Assembly (NCBI GenBank): GCA_040119125.1
Contig: JBEDTR010000016.1
Coordinates: forward strand, 402,182-466,181
DNA: 64,000 nt
Direction: 5' to 3'
Source: Pacificitalea sp040119125
GTDB lineage: Bacteria; Pseudomonadota; Alphaproteobacteria; Rhodobacterales; Rhodobacteraceae
The position numbers were made by a program, and so were the translations under genes. Under the pieces are notes generated by a model. That model was not told the DNA's origin and ran no database searches. It worked only from the letters and a program-made list of their open reading frames with translations. This document shows positions 47,693-57,984 of the stretch, in pieces. Numbering within the stretch: the first letter of the stretch is position 1; each line of letters starts with the position of its first letter.

Positions 47693-49894
47693 ATGGCAGA
47701 CACTCAGACACCCGATATCATTTACACCATCGTGGACGAAGCCCCGGAACTGGCCAGCCATTCGCTGCTGCCGATGATCCGCAGCTTCGCCGCCGCCGCC
47801 GGCATCGATGTGGAAACCCGCAACATCTCGGTCGCCGCGCGCATTCTCGCGGCCTTCCCCGATTACCTGACCGATGAACAGCGCGTTTCCGACGATCTGG
47901 CGGAACTGGGCGAGCTGGTGAAAACCCCCGACGCCAACGTCATCAAGCTGCCCAACATCTCGGCCTCCGTGCCGCAGCTGGTCGCCGCGCTGCGCGAATT
48001 GCAATCGCAGGGCTACAACCTGCCCGATTACCCCGAAGCGCCCAGCACCGACGAAGAGCGTGACGTTCGCGCCCGCTACGACGCGATCAAAGGCTCCGCC
48101 GTGAACCCGGTCCTGCGCGAGGGCAATTCCGATCGCCGCGCCGCCAAGGCCGTCAAATCCTACGCCATGCAGCACCCGCACTCGATGGGCAAATGGTCGT
48201 CGGACAGCAAAACCCACGTCTCGACCATGGACGCGCAGGATTTCTTTTCGAACGAGAAATCCGCGACCATCACCGACGCTCAGGCCGGTGACGCCAAGAT
48301 CACCTTCACCGGCGCTGATGGCACCGAAAAGCTGCTGAAGGATGGCCTGTCCTACGCGGCGGGCACCGTCGTTGACGCTACCTTCCTGTCGGCCTCCGCC
48401 CTGCGCGCCTTCATCAAGGAGCAGATCGCGGCGACCGAACCCGGCGTGCTGTTCTCCGTGCACCTGAAGGCCACCATGATGAAGGTCTCCGACCCGATCA
48501 TCTTTGGCCATTTCGTGTCGGTATATCTGGAAGATTTCCTCGCCAAGCACGGCAAAGCGGTCAAGGATCTGGGCTGGTCGCCCAACTCCGGCCTCGGCGA
48601 TCTGGAAACCCGCATCGCGGGCAAGACCGAACTGGAAGCGGACCTGAAAGCCGCGCTTGAGGCACGTCCGCCGCTCTATATGGTCAATTCCGACAAGGGC
48701 ATCACCAATCTGCATGTGCCCTCGGATGTCATCATCGACGCCTCCATGCCCGCGATCATCCGCGCCGGTGGCATCGGCTGGGGTCCGGATGGCAATGCCG
48801 CCGACACTAAATGCTGCATCCCCGATAGCAGCTATGCACCCGTCTATGATGAGACGATCAACTACTTCAAAGACACCGGCGCGCTTGATCCCACCACCTG
48901 CGGCGCAGTGTCCAATGTCGGCCTGATGGCGCAGAAGGCCGAGGAATACGGCTCCCACCCCACCACGTTTGAAATTCCCGCCGACGGCACCGTGCGCATC
49001 GTGCTGGCGAATGGCGACGTGCTGCACGAACACCGCGTCGAGACCGGCGATATCTGGCGCTCCGCCACCGCCAAAAAGGCTCCCATCGAGGATTGGATCC
49101 AGCTCGGTATCGCGCGGACGAAAGCCACCGGCGCTGCTGCGTTCTGGCTGGATGAGACCCGCGCCCATGACGCCGAACTGATCAAGGTCGTGAAGCCTGC
49201 ACTTGAAAAGGCTGGCATCGACATCCCGATCATGGCCCCGCGCGAAGCCACCCGTTTCACGCTGGAAACCATGCGCAAGGGCGAGGATTGCGTCACCATC
49301 ACCGGCAACGTGCTGCGCGACTATCTGACCGACCTGTTCCCGATCCTTGAGCTGGGCACCTCGGCCAAGATGCTGTCGATCGTCAAACTGATGAATGGCG
49401 GCGGCCTGTTTGAGACCGGCGCCGGCGGCTCCGCCCCCAAGCACGTCCAGCAGCTGGTCGAAGAAAACCACCTGCGTTGGGACAGCCTTGGCGAATTCTG
49501 CGCTCTGGGCGAAAGCTTCAAGTTCCTCGCCGAAGCACGCGGCAAGCAGCAGGCGCAGGTTCTGGGCGAAGCGGTCGAGGCCGCGACGCAGCAGGTTCTC
49601 GACAATGACCGCTCGCCCGAGCGTAAGGTCGGCGCCAATGACAACCGCAGTTCGCATTACTGGTTCACCCGCTACTGGGCCGAGGCACTGGCCACCCAAA
49701 CCGCGGATACCGAGCTTGCCGCGCATTTCGGCCCCATCGCCAAGCAGTTGGCCGAGAAGGAAGAGACCATCCTCACGGAATTGCAGCAGGGCGAAGGCAA
49801 AGCCGTGGATCTGGGCGGCTACTACCACCCGGCAGAGGATAAGACCTCCGACGTGATGCGCCCCTCGGCCACGCTGAACGCGATCCTCGGCTAA
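47693..49894 (+). CDS. icd: Isocitrate dehydrogenase (NADP+), monomeric type
   Basis: Oxidative decarboxylation of isocitrate to 2-oxoglutarate with NADP. The 733 residues identify the monomeric IDH family, not the shorter dimeric one. Motifs: PNISASVPQLVAALRELQSQGY, EGNSDRRAAKAVKSYAMQHPHSMG, CIPDSSYAPVYDETI and GSAPKHVQQLVEENHLRWDSLGEF. The start at 47693 is preferred over an upstream ATG at 47681 that abuts GGAG. It and acnA catalyse consecutive TCA steps and share an upstream motif. Confidence 0.96.
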   Translation: MADTQTPDIIYTIVDEAPELASHSLLPMIRSFAAAAGIDVETRNISVAARILAAFPDYLTDEQRVSDDLAELGELVKTPDANVIKLPNISASVPQLVAALRELQSQGYNLPDYPEAPSTDEERDVRARYDAIKGSAVNPVLREGNSDRRAAKAVKSYAMQHPHSMGKWSSDSKTHVSTMDAQDFFSNEKSATITDAQAGDAKITFTGADGTEKLLKDGLSYAAGTVVDATFLSASALRAFIKEQIAATEPGVLFSVHLKATMMKVSDPIIFGHFVSVYLEDFLAKHGKAVKDLGWSPNSGLGDLETRIAGKTELEADLKAALEARPPLYMVNSDKGITNLHVPSDVIIDASMPAIIRAGGIGWGPDGNAADTKCCIPDSSYAPVYDETINYFKDTGALDPTTCGAVSNVGLMAQKAEEYGSHPTTFEIPADGTVRIVLANGDVLHEHRVETGDIWRSATAKKAPIEDWIQLGIARTKATGAAAFWLDETRAHDAELIKVVKPALEKAGIDIPIMAPREATRFTLETMRKGEDCVTITGNVLRDYLTDLFPILELGTSAKMLSIVKLMNGGGLFETGAGGSAPKHVQQLVEENHLRWDSLGEFCALGESFKFLAEARGKQQAQVLGEAVEAATQQVLDNDRSPERKVGANDNRSSHYWFTRYWAEALATQTADTELAAHFGPIAKQLAEKEETILTELQQGEGKAVDLGGYYHPAEDKTSDVMRPSATLNAILG

Positions 49895-49918
49895 ACCGCC
49901 GAGCCTGCGACACGATCG

Positions 49919-49945
49919 AAGGGGAGCGCCCGGCGCTCCCCTTTT
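49919..49945 (+). terminator. Rho-independent terminator of icd
   Basis: An eleven-pair stem (49919-49929 with 49933-49943) with a three-base loop ends in TTTT, 25 bases after the icd stop. Confidence 0.9.
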
Positions 49946-50013
49946 GCATGTCCGCGCCGCGCCCGGCGACGCCGCGCACTGGACATGGCCCCCCGGCATG
50001 TCACATTCCCTGC

Positions 50014-51396
50014 ATGACCGATTTCATACCGCCGCATATTCCGCCGCAGACGCAGCCCCTCGGTCTGCTCAGCTCGCTCCGCGCGATGCGGCGCAATGTG
50101 CTCACCATCATTCCCGGCATTGCCTATACCCAGCCCATCGTCACCGGCACCACCGGCCCCGGACGCTGGCACATGGTCCAAAGCCCCGAAGCGATGAAGC
50201 GTGTGTTCCTCGACAATCACGCCAATTACCCGAAATCCGAAGCCATGCTGCGGATGCTGCGCCCCGCCGTCGGTCAAAGCCTGTTTACCGCCGAGGGCGC
50301 GCAATGGCGCTGGCAGCGCCGCGCCATCGCTCCGGTCTTTACCGCTCGCAATGTCACCGCGCTGGCCCCCATGATGACCGGCACCGCCGAACGCGCCAGC
50401 GCGCGCCTTGCCGCCGGTGCGGGCCCGACGGAAATCGTCAGCCAGATGCTATCGGCCACCTTCGATGTGATCTGCGAGGTTGCGCTTTCTGGCCGGGATC
50501 ACTTTGACGCCGATCTCTATGCCGCTGCGATCACACGCTATTTTCTGACCATCGGGCGGGTGTCTCTGCTCGATTTCCTCGAAGCTCCCGCATGGTTTCC
50601 GCGCCCCGGTGAATTCGCCGGGCGTCAATCCGTGCGCACCATGCACCGTATGGTCACCGCCGCCATCGAAGCCCGCCGCGCGCAATCCAAAACCGCTGGC
50701 GATGACGCGCCCGATGATCTGCTCGACCATATGCTGCGCGCCGAAGACCCCGAAACCGGACGGCGGATGACCCCCCAAGACCTGTTGCACAACATGCAGT
50801 TCTTTATCGTGGCCGGGCATGAGACCACGGCGCTGGCGCTGTCTTGGGCGCTGCTGCTGCTCGCCCATTCCCCCGACGTGCAGCGGGCCGCCAGCGATGA
50901 GGCCCGCGCCGTGCTGGGCAACCGCGCCGCCACCGCCGCCGATCTGGCGCGCCTGCCGCTGACCGAGGCGATCCTCGATGAAACCATGCGGCTCTATCCG
51001 CCCGTGGGATTCCTCGCGCGCAACGTGCTACAGCCTGACAAGATCCACGACCGTGACATCCGCCCCGGCGATGCGCTGTTTCTCAACATCTGGTCGCTGC
51101 ACCGCCATCGCGACCTGTGGTCCGCGCCCGACCATTTCGATCCCGGCCATTTCAGCGCCGACGCCCGCGCCACCCGCGACCGCTACGCGCATCTGCCCTT
51201 TGGCGCGGGGCCGCGTGTCTGCGTGGGGGCGAATTTCGCGATGATGCAGGCGCAGATCATCCTCGCCACGCTGCTGGCGCGGTTCCGCTTTCACCCCGCA
51301 GGCGCGCTGCCCGAGCCGGTGATGCATATGACCATCCGCCCCGAGCCGGACATCACCCTGCGGGTCGAGCCGATTCCTGACGCGCCGGAAAAATGA
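50014..51396 (+). CDS. Cytochrome P450
   Basis: Heme-thiolate monooxygenase of 460 residues. The I-helix oxygen-binding motif is FIVAGHETTALALSWALLLL. The K-helix ExxR is ETMRLYPP. The heme-binding Cys is Cys403 in PFGAGPRVCVGANFA. The N-terminus has no membrane anchor, so it is soluble. The overall pattern recalls fatty-acid or terpene hydroxylases, but the substrate is not predictable. No redox partner is adjacent. Confidence 0.94.
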   Translation: MTDFIPPHIPPQTQPLGLLSSLRAMRRNVLTIIPGIAYTQPIVTGTTGPGRWHMVQSPEAMKRVFLDNHANYPKSEAMLRMLRPAVGQSLFTAEGAQWRWQRRAIAPVFTARNVTALAPMMTGTAERASARLAAGAGPTEIVSQMLSATFDVICEVALSGRDHFDADLYAAAITRYFLTIGRVSLLDFLEAPAWFPRPGEFAGRQSVRTMHRMVTAAIEARRAQSKTAGDDAPDDLLDHMLRAEDPETGRRMTPQDLLHNMQFFIVAGHETTALALSWALLLLAHSPDVQRAASDEARAVLGNRAATAADLARLPLTEAILDETMRLYPPVGFLARNVLQPDKIHDRDIRPGDALFLNIWSLHRHRDLWSAPDHFDPGHFSADARATRDRYAHLPFGAGPRVCVGANFAMMQAQIILATLLARFRFHPAGALPEPVMHMTIRPEPDITLRVEPIPDAPEK

Positions 51397-51554
51397 CAAT
51401 CCGCGTCAGAAAATTTGGCGCAAGCCAGCACGGCGCCATCGACGCGACGGGCGATAAAATACGCCTGACATCAATGGCCTACGATCCACCCAGCGCCAAC
51501 ATCCGCCACCCCGCCCGGCCCTGACCTTACGGCAGGAGACCCTAATTCATAAAT

Positions 51555-51572
51555 CTGTTACATAACTTTTAC
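51555..51572 (+). promoter_or_regulatory. Pho box upstream of pstS
   Basis: Two seven-base direct repeats, CTGTTAC (51555-51561) and CTTTTAC (51566-51572), are separated by four bases, the spacing of PhoB sites (consensus CTGTCAT-N4-CTGTCAT). A third partial unit follows after four more bases (ACGACAC). It lies 77 bases before the pstS start. Confidence 0.75.
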
Positions 51573-51648
51573 ATACACGACACCGACTCCCCATAGGTCA
51601 TCCGCAGCGGCCAATCAGGCCCGTCCAACACATCAGTCAGGAGTTGAC

Positions 51649-52692
51649 ATGACCATGATGAAACTGACCGCATCCGCGCTGGCGCTGACCGCCGTTTCCG
51701 CGACCGGCGCCTTCGCGCAGAGCCGCGATCAGGTCCAGATCGCCGGGTCGTCCACCGTGCTGCCCTATGCCTCGATCGTGGCCGAAGCCTTTGGCGAAAA
51801 CTTCGACTTCCCGACCCCGGTCGTGGAATCGGGCGGCTCCTCCGCTGGCCTCAAGCGCTTCTGCGAAGGCGTCGGCGAAAACACCATCGACATCGCCAAC
51901 GCCTCCCGCGCGATCCGCGAGAAAGAAGTGCAGGCCTGTGCCGATGCCGGCGTGACCGACATCATCGAGACCCGCATCGGCTATGACGGCATCGTCTTTG
52001 CCTCGGATGTCGATGGCAACAGCTTCGAATTCACCCCCGAAGACTGGTTCAAGGCGCTGGCCGCCGAGGTCGTCGTCGACGGTGAGGTTGTCGCCAATCC
52101 CTACACCATGTGGAACGAAGTGAACGCCGACCTGCCCGAGCAGGAAATTCAGGCCTTCGTTCCGGGCACCAAGCACGGCACCCGCGAAGTTTTCGAAGAA
52201 AAGGTGATCTTGGCGGGCTGCGAAGCCACCGGCGCCATGGAGGCTTTCGTCGAAGCCAAGGGTGACGAAGACGCCGCAGAATCCGCCTGCATGGCGCTGC
52301 GCACCGATGGCCGCTCGGTCGATATCGACGGCGATTACACCGAAACGCTGGCCCGCATCGACGCCAATACCAACGGCATCGGCGTATTCGGCCTGTCCTT
52401 CTATGAGAACAACACCGACAGCCTGCAGGTCGCGACCATGTCGGGTGTCGAGCCCTCGACCGAGACCATCGCCTCCGGCGAATACCCGGTCAGCCGCCCG
52501 CTGTTCTTCTACATCAAGAAGGCCCACATCGGCGTGATCCCCGGCGTCAAGGAATTCGCTGAATTCTTCGTCTCCGATGAGATCGCCGGCCCCGATGGCC
52601 CGCTGGCCGAATACGGCCTCGTCTCCGACCCGGAACTGGCTGCCACCCAGCAGCTGATCGCCGACGAAGAGACCATGGGCTCCGCCATGTGA
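51649..52692 (+). CDS. pstS: Phosphate ABC transporter substrate-binding protein
   Basis: High-affinity periplasmic phosphate receptor of 347 residues. A signal peptide ends near GAFAQ (about residue 24). Phosphate-binding motifs: QIAGSSTVLPYASIVAE at the N-terminus, ESGGSSAGLKRFCEG, and the later SRPLFFYIKKAH. The start at 51649 follows CAGGAG; two further Met codons follow directly. It is the first gene of the Pho cluster behind the Pho box. Confidence 0.95.
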   Translation: MTMMKLTASALALTAVSATGAFAQSRDQVQIAGSSTVLPYASIVAEAFGENFDFPTPVVESGGSSAGLKRFCEGVGENTIDIANASRAIREKEVQACADAGVTDIIETRIGYDGIVFASDVDGNSFEFTPEDWFKALAAEVVVDGEVVANPYTMWNEVNADLPEQEIQAFVPGTKHGTREVFEEKVILAGCEATGAMEAFVEAKGDEDAAESACMALRTDGRSVDIDGDYTETLARIDANTNGIGVFGLSFYENNTDSLQVATMSGVEPSTETIASGEYPVSRPLFFYIKKAHIGVIPGVKEFAEFFVSDEIAGPDGPLAEYGLVSDPELAATQQLIADEETMGSAM

Positions 52693-52793
52693 TCTGACGG
52701 GTTGCACGCGCGCGGCGGCTGTCGTCGCGTCGACCCACCCTATCGCCGGGCTCCCCATCGGGGCCCGGCGTCCTCATTCAGGAAAGACCCTGC

Positions 52794-54248
52794 ATGCCGC
52801 CGCTCTGGACCCTGCTGATCGTTTTGGGCATTGCCACCGCGGGCTACGTTCTGGGACGCCACCGTGCGCTTGCCAGCGTGGACCATGACGGTCGCCGCCT
52901 TCATTCCCTGCCCTCCTATTACGGCTCCAACGTCGCGCTATGGGCGCTGGTGCCCGCGCTGCTGCTGCTGGCGCTATGGCTGATCGCGCAGCCGCTGCTC
53001 ATCCAGATGAGCATCTCTGCCTTTGTGCCCGCCGAGGCCTATACCGGGCGGGGTGCGCTGTCGCTCATCATGTCGGATGTGAACCGCATCGCAGACGGCT
53101 TGCAGATCGCCGCCGCGCGCGGTGTCCCGGTCGCGGAGCTGTCCGCCGCCGATCTGGGCCCCGCCATGCGCGATGCCGGTGTCGCGGTGTCGGGCGAGAT
53201 CCAGCCCTACATGGCCGAAGCCGCCCGCCGCGCGGTTTCGCTTTCCACCATGGGCGGTTGGGCGATGACCGCCGTGGTGGTGCTGCTCTCGCTGGGGGGG
53301 GCTGCGCTGGCATGGCGCCGCACCGATGCCGAATTCCGCGCCCGCAACGCGGTCGAGCGTGTGGTGATGGGCCTGCTGATCGCTGCCGCCTGCATCGCCA
53401 TCCTGACCACACTTGGCATTGTGCTGTCGCTGATCTTCAACACGCTGGAATTCTTCAAGCTCTACCCCGCATCGGAATTCTTCTTCGGCACCACATGGTC
53501 GCCCTCCTTCGGCGGCGGCTCGCAGCTGGGCATCCTGCCGCTGTTCTGGGGCACGTTCTACATCTCGATCATTGCGCTGCTTGTGGCGGTGCCGGTCGGG
53601 TTGTTTGCCGCCGTTTACCTGTCGGAATACGCCTCTGGCCCCGTGCGTGCGATTGCCAAGCCGCTGCTGGAAGTGCTCGCCGGTATTCCCACCATCGTCT
53701 ACGGGCTCTTTGCGCTGCTGACGGTCGGGCCGCTGCTGGTGTCGATCTTTGGCCAGAACGGCGCCTTGGGCGTGGGCTGGATGCAGGGCGGCACCGCCGT
53801 CATGACCGCCGGACTGGTGATGGGCGTGATGCTGATCCCCTTTGTGTCCTCGCTCTCCGACGACATCATCAACGCCGTGCCGCAGGCGATGCGCGACGGC
53901 TCTCTGGGCCTTGGCGCCACCCGGTCCGAGACGATCAAACAGGTCGTTTTGCCCGCCGCCCTGCCCGGCATCGTCGGCGCCATCCTTCTGGCCGCCTCCC
54001 GCGCGATTGGCGAGACGATGATCGTCGTGCTGGGCGCCGGGGCTGCCGCGCGCCTGTCGATGAACCCGTTCGACGCGATGACCACCGTGACCGCGAAAAT
54101 CGTCAGCCAGCTGACCGGTGACGCGGATTTCGCCTCGCCCGAGGCGCTGGTGGCCTTTGCGCTGGGGATGACGCTGTTCGTCATCACCCTCGCCCTCAAC
54201 ATTTTTGCGCTGTGGATCGTGCGGCGCTACCGGGAGCAATACGAATGA
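52794..54248 (+). CDS. pstC: Phosphate ABC transporter permease PstC
   Basis: Inner-membrane permease of 484 residues, longer than the 320-residue E. coli protein because of an N-terminal domain with extra membrane segments and a periplasmic loop (about residues 1-190), as in related Rhodobacteraceae. The core holds FGGGSQLGILPLFWGTFYISIIALLVAVPVGL and the PstC-type EAA-like loop with ATRSETIKQVVLPAALPGIVGAI. Its stop overlaps the pstA start (ATGA). Confidence 0.94.
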   Translation: MPPLWTLLIVLGIATAGYVLGRHRALASVDHDGRRLHSLPSYYGSNVALWALVPALLLLALWLIAQPLLIQMSISAFVPAEAYTGRGALSLIMSDVNRIADGLQIAAARGVPVAELSAADLGPAMRDAGVAVSGEIQPYMAEAARRAVSLSTMGGWAMTAVVVLLSLGGAALAWRRTDAEFRARNAVERVVMGLLIAAACIAILTTLGIVLSLIFNTLEFFKLYPASEFFFGTTWSPSFGGGSQLGILPLFWGTFYISIIALLVAVPVGLFAAVYLSEYASGPVRAIAKPLLEVLAGIPTIVYGLFALLTVGPLLVSIFGQNGALGVGWMQGGTAVMTAGLVMGVMLIPFVSSLSDDIINAVPQAMRDGSLGLGATRSETIKQVVLPAALPGIVGAILLAASRAIGETMIVVLGAGAAARLSMNPFDAMTTVTAKIVSQLTGDADFASPEALVAFALGMTLFVITLALNIFALWIVRRYREQYE

Positions 54249-55612
54249 GCGACGCGCCCCTCTCCGGCCCTACGTCTGCCGACAGCCCCCCGCGCAAAGG
54301 CTCGCTGCTGCAGGCCGATGCCCATACCCGCAAACGCAATGCCGCCGAGACCCGGTTCAAGGCCTATGGCATCACCGCCATCGCCATTGGCCTGATCGCG
54401 CTGGTCTGGCTGCTGAGCGCCATCATCAGCAACGGCTTGCCCGCCTTTACCCAGACCAAGATGGTGCTGCCGATTGAATTGCCGGAGGCCAAGCTCGACA
54501 AATCCGGCACCCGCGATCTGGAGGTGATGAGCAAGGTTTCGACCTTTGGCTATAAACCCCTGATCGAAGACGCGCTTCTGGCCGAGGTGCAGCGTCGCGG
54601 CATCGCCACCGAGTTTGACGATGCGGGCGATCTGGCCGATGGGATCATATCCGCCTCCGCCGCCGCAATCGTGCGCGACCGTGTTCTGGCCAACCCTGAG
54701 ATCGTCGGCACCACGCAGGAATTCGAGATCCTGACCTCATCGCGCGTGGATGGCTATTTCAAAGGCCGCGTCACCCGTGACAGCATCGCGCGGGACAAGA
54801 ACATCTCCGCCGCGCATCTCGATATCGCCGATGCGCTACGGGATGCGGGCGTGATGCACTCTGGCTTCAACTGGGATTTCATCACCGGGGCCGATGCTTC
54901 GGAAAGCCGCCCCGAACAGGCCGGGATCGGCATCGCCATTCTCGGCTCGCTGTTCATGATGCTGGTGGTGCTGATCCTGTCACTGCCCATCGGTGTGGCC
55001 TCCTCGATCTATCTCGAGGAATTTGCACCGAAAAACCGCTTCACCGATCTGATCGAAGTGAATATCTCGAACCTCGCCGCCGTGCCGTCGATCGTGTTCG
55101 GTATCCTCGGCCTCGCCGTGTTCATCCAGTTCATGCATCTGCCGCAATCCGCACCGCTGGTGGGCGGGCTGGTTCTGACGCTAATGACGCTGCCGACGAT
55201 CATCATTTCGACCCGCGCGGCGCTGAAAGCCGTGCCGCCCTCGATCCGCGATGCCGCTTTGGGTGTCGGCGCGTCGAAAATGCAGTCGGTGTTCCACCAT
55301 GTGCTGCCGCTCGCCATGCCCGGCATTTTGACCGGCACTATTCTGGGTCTGGCACAGGCGCTTGGCGAAACCGCGCCGCTGCTGCTGATCGGGATGGTGG
55401 GCTATGTCGCCACCAACATGCCCGACGGTCTGGCCGATGGCTTCTTGTCGCCCAACTCCGCCATGCCCGCCCAGATCTACGAATGGGCCAAGCGCGCGGA
55501 CCCGGCCTATTACGAACGTGCCTGGGGCGGGATTATCATCCTGCTTCTCTTCCTGATGGTGATGAACATCATCGCGATCATCCTGCGCCGCCGCTTCGAG
55601 CGCCGGTGGTAA
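54245..55612 (+). CDS. pstA: Phosphate ABC transporter permease PstA
   Basis: Partner permease of 455 residues, likewise with an N-terminal extension (one membrane segment and a periplasmic region to about residue 225). The conserved C-terminal part has LSLPIGVASSIYLEEFAPKN, NLAAVPSIVFGILGLAVF and the EAA-like loop GVGASKMQSVFHHVLPLAMPGILTG. The start at 54245 overlaps the pstC stop by four bases. Confidence 0.94.
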   Translation: MSDAPLSGPTSADSPPRKGSLLQADAHTRKRNAAETRFKAYGITAIAIGLIALVWLLSAIISNGLPAFTQTKMVLPIELPEAKLDKSGTRDLEVMSKVSTFGYKPLIEDALLAEVQRRGIATEFDDAGDLADGIISASAAAIVRDRVLANPEIVGTTQEFEILTSSRVDGYFKGRVTRDSIARDKNISAAHLDIADALRDAGVMHSGFNWDFITGADASESRPEQAGIGIAILGSLFMMLVVLILSLPIGVASSIYLEEFAPKNRFTDLIEVNISNLAAVPSIVFGILGLAVFIQFMHLPQSAPLVGGLVLTLMTLPTIIISTRAALKAVPPSIRDAALGVGASKMQSVFHHVLPLAMPGILTGTILGLAQALGETAPLLLIGMVGYVATNMPDGLADGFLSPNSAMPAQIYEWAKRADPAYYERAWGGIIILLLFLMVMNIIAIILRRRFERRW

Positions 55613-55631
55613 CACCAGACGGGAGCTGAAA

Positions 55632-56429
55632 ATGAACGATATGAGACATATGGACCGAGCCGTGGACCTATTGGAAAATAAGATTATCGCCAAGGGCGTG
55701 GACGTGTTCTACGGCGACAACCACGCGATCAAGGATGTCAGCGTCGAGATCCGCGATAAAACCGTCACCGCCTTTATCGGGCCGTCGGGCTGTGGCAAAT
55801 CCACCTTCCTGCGCTGCCTCAACCGGATGAATGATACGATCGACAATTGCCGCGTCGAAGGCACAATCAAACTGGATGACGAGGACATCTACGACAAGCG
55901 CGTCGACCCGGTGCAGCTGCGCGCCAAGGTCGGGATGGTGTTCCAGAAACCAAATCCCTTCCCCAAGTCGATCTACGATAATGTGGCCTATGGTCCCCGC
56001 ATTCACGGGCTGTCGCGCAACAAGGCCGAATTGGACGAGATCGTCGAGAAAAGCCTGCGCCGCGGCGCGATCTGGGATGAGGTGAAAGACCGCCTTCACG
56101 CGCCGGGCACCGGCCTGTCGGGCGGTCAGCAGCAGCGTCTGTGTATCGCCCGCGCCGTGGCCACCGAGCCCGAAGTGCTGCTGATGGATGAGCCCTGCTC
56201 CGCGCTCGACCCCATCGCCACCGCGCAGGTCGAAGAACTGATCGACGAGCTGCGCACGCAATATTCCGTGGTGATCGTCACCCATTCCATGCAGCAGGCC
56301 GCCCGCGTCAGCCAAAAGACCGCGTTTTTCCATTTGGGCAATCTGGTGGAATATGGCGAGACCGGTCAGATCTTTACCAACCCCACCGACCCGCGCACCG
56401 AAAGCTACATCACCGGCCGGATCGGCTGA
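55632..56429 (+). CDS. pstB: Phosphate ABC transporter ATPase PstB
   Basis: ATPase subunit of the phosphate importer, 265 residues. Walker A GPSGCGKST (50-58), the Q-loop MVFQKPNPFPKSIYDNV, signature LSGGQQQRLCIARA and Walker B VLLMDEPCSALDP are all present. It lies 19 bases after pstA. Confidence 0.97.
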   Translation: MNDMRHMDRAVDLLENKIIAKGVDVFYGDNHAIKDVSVEIRDKTVTAFIGPSGCGKSTFLRCLNRMNDTIDNCRVEGTIKLDDEDIYDKRVDPVQLRAKVGMVFQKPNPFPKSIYDNVAYGPRIHGLSRNKAELDEIVEKSLRRGAIWDEVKDRLHAPGTGLSGGQQQRLCIARAVATEPEVLLMDEPCSALDPIATAQVEELIDELRTQYSVVIVTHSMQQAARVSQKTAFFHLGNLVEYGETGQIFTNPTDPRTESYITGRIG

Positions 56430-56439
56430 GGAGGACATG

Positions 56440-57153
56440 ATGAAAGAGCAACATATCGCCAGCGCGTTTGATCGCGATCTGGAAGGCATCCAAGCGCTCA
56501 TCATGAAGATGGGTGGCATGGTGGAGACCGCCATTTCCGAGGCCGCGCGCTCGCTCGAGACCCGCGACGAGGAACTGGCCCAGCAGATCCGCAAGGGCGA
56601 CCGCGCCATCGACGAGATGGAAGAGCGCGTCAACGAAGAAGCCGCCCGCGTCATCGCCATCCGCTCCCCCATGGGCAGCGATCTGCGCACCGTGCTGACG
56701 GTGATGAAGATCTCCGCCAGTCTGGAGCGCTGCGGCGACTACGCCAAGAACATGGCCAAGCGCACCTCGGTCCTGTCACAGATGGAGCCTGTGGGCGGCA
56801 CCACGAAATCCCTGCGGCGCATGGCGCAAGAGGTTGAAGAATTGCTGAAGATGGCGCTCGACGCCTATCTGCACCGCGACGTCGAACTGGCCGAGGATGT
56901 GCGCCAGCGCGATCTGGAAATCGATCAGATGTATTCCGCGCTGTTTCGCGAATTCCTCACCTACATGATGGAAGACCCGCGCCACATCACCGCCTGTATG
57001 CATCTGCATTTCATCGCCAAGAACGTGGAGCGGATGGGCGATCACGCGACCTCCATCGCGGAACAGGTGATCTACCTCGTCACCGGCGTCATCCCCGAGG
57101 AAGCCCGCCCCAAGGCCGACGTGACCTCCACCGCGCCGGTCTCCGGGATCTGA
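56440..57153 (+). CDS. phoU: Phosphate signalling regulator PhoU
   Basis: Negative modulator that links PstSCAB to PhoR/PhoB. The 237 residues form two three-helix PhoU repeats; metal-contact motifs are ERCGDYAKNMAKR and the later ERMGDHATSIAEQ. The second of two adjacent ATGs (56440) fits the spacing to GAGGAGG. It lies ten bases after pstB. Confidence 0.95.
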   Translation: MKEQHIASAFDRDLEGIQALIMKMGGMVETAISEAARSLETRDEELAQQIRKGDRAIDEMEERVNEEAARVIAIRSPMGSDLRTVLTVMKISASLERCGDYAKNMAKRTSVLSQMEPVGGTTKSLRRMAQEVEELLKMALDAYLHRDVELAEDVRQRDLEIDQMYSALFREFLTYMMEDPRHITACMHLHFIAKNVERMGDHATSIAEQVIYLVTGVIPEEARPKADVTSTAPVSGI

Positions 57154-57155
57154 CC

Positions 57156-57851
57156 ATGGCCGCCGCGACACCCACCCCACGCATTTTGCTGGTCGAAGAC
57201 GAGCCCGCTCAACGCGAAGTGCTGGCCTATAACCTTGAGGCCGAAGGCTTTGCCGTGACCACCGCCGGCACGGGCGACGAGGCGCTGTTGCTGGTCGAGG
57301 AAAGCGCGCCCGACGTGATCGTGCTGGACTGGATGCTGCCCGGCGTCTCCGGCATCGAAATCTGTCGGCGGCTGAAAGCGCGCAGCGCCACATCGGACAC
57401 GCCGATCATCATGCTGTCGGCCCGGTCGGAGGAAACCGACCGGGTGCGCGGGCTGGAAACCGGCGCGGATGATTACGTCGTCAAACCCTACGCGCTGTCG
57501 GAATTGATGGCGCGGGTGCGCACGCAATTGCGCCGGGTGCGGCCCTCGTCAGTCGGCAGCAGGCTGCAATTCGAAGATATCGTGCTGGATGCCGAAACTT
57601 ACCGCGTGACCCGCGCGGGCGAGGCGCTGAAACTCGGGCCGACCGAATTCCGCCTGCTGTCGACCTTCATGGAAAAACCGGGCCGGGTCTGGAGCCGCGA
57701 GCAATTGCTCGACCGGGTGTGGGGCCGCGACATCTATGTCGATACCCGCACCGTGGACGTACATATCGGGCGGCTGCGCAAGGCGCTGGGCACCCATGGC
57801 GGCGCCGATCCGGTGCGCACGGTGCGCGGCGCGGGCTACGCGCTGGGATAA
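57156..57851 (+). CDS. phoB: Phosphate regulon response regulator PhoB
   Basis: OmpR-type response regulator of 231 residues. The receiver domain has the acidic pair ED (14-15), the phospho-acceptor Asp58 (VLDWMLPG) and the Lys in YVVKPYALSEL. The C-terminal winged helix contains LGPTEFRLLSTFMEKPGRVWSREQLLDRVWG and TVDVHIGRLRKAL. It starts two bases after phoU. No PhoR kinase gene is visible in the window. Confidence 0.96.
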   Translation: MAAATPTPRILLVEDEPAQREVLAYNLEAEGFAVTTAGTGDEALLLVEESAPDVIVLDWMLPGVSGIEICRRLKARSATSDTPIIMLSARSEETDRVRGLETGADDYVVKPYALSELMARVRTQLRRVRPSSVGSRLQFEDIVLDAETYRVTRAGEALKLGPTEFRLLSTFMEKPGRVWSREQLLDRVWGRDIYVDTRTVDVHIGRLRKALGTHGGADPVRTVRGAGYALG

Positions 57852-57984
57852 GCGTCGGGGGATTGGCGCGGCGACGGGTTCCGCTGCGGCGGGTGTGGCG
57901 GCTCGGTGATTGCACAGCCGCGCCCGCGGCGTCATGATGGTCCGACCTATCGTGACCCGCCTTTGATCCCGAACTGGACCGACC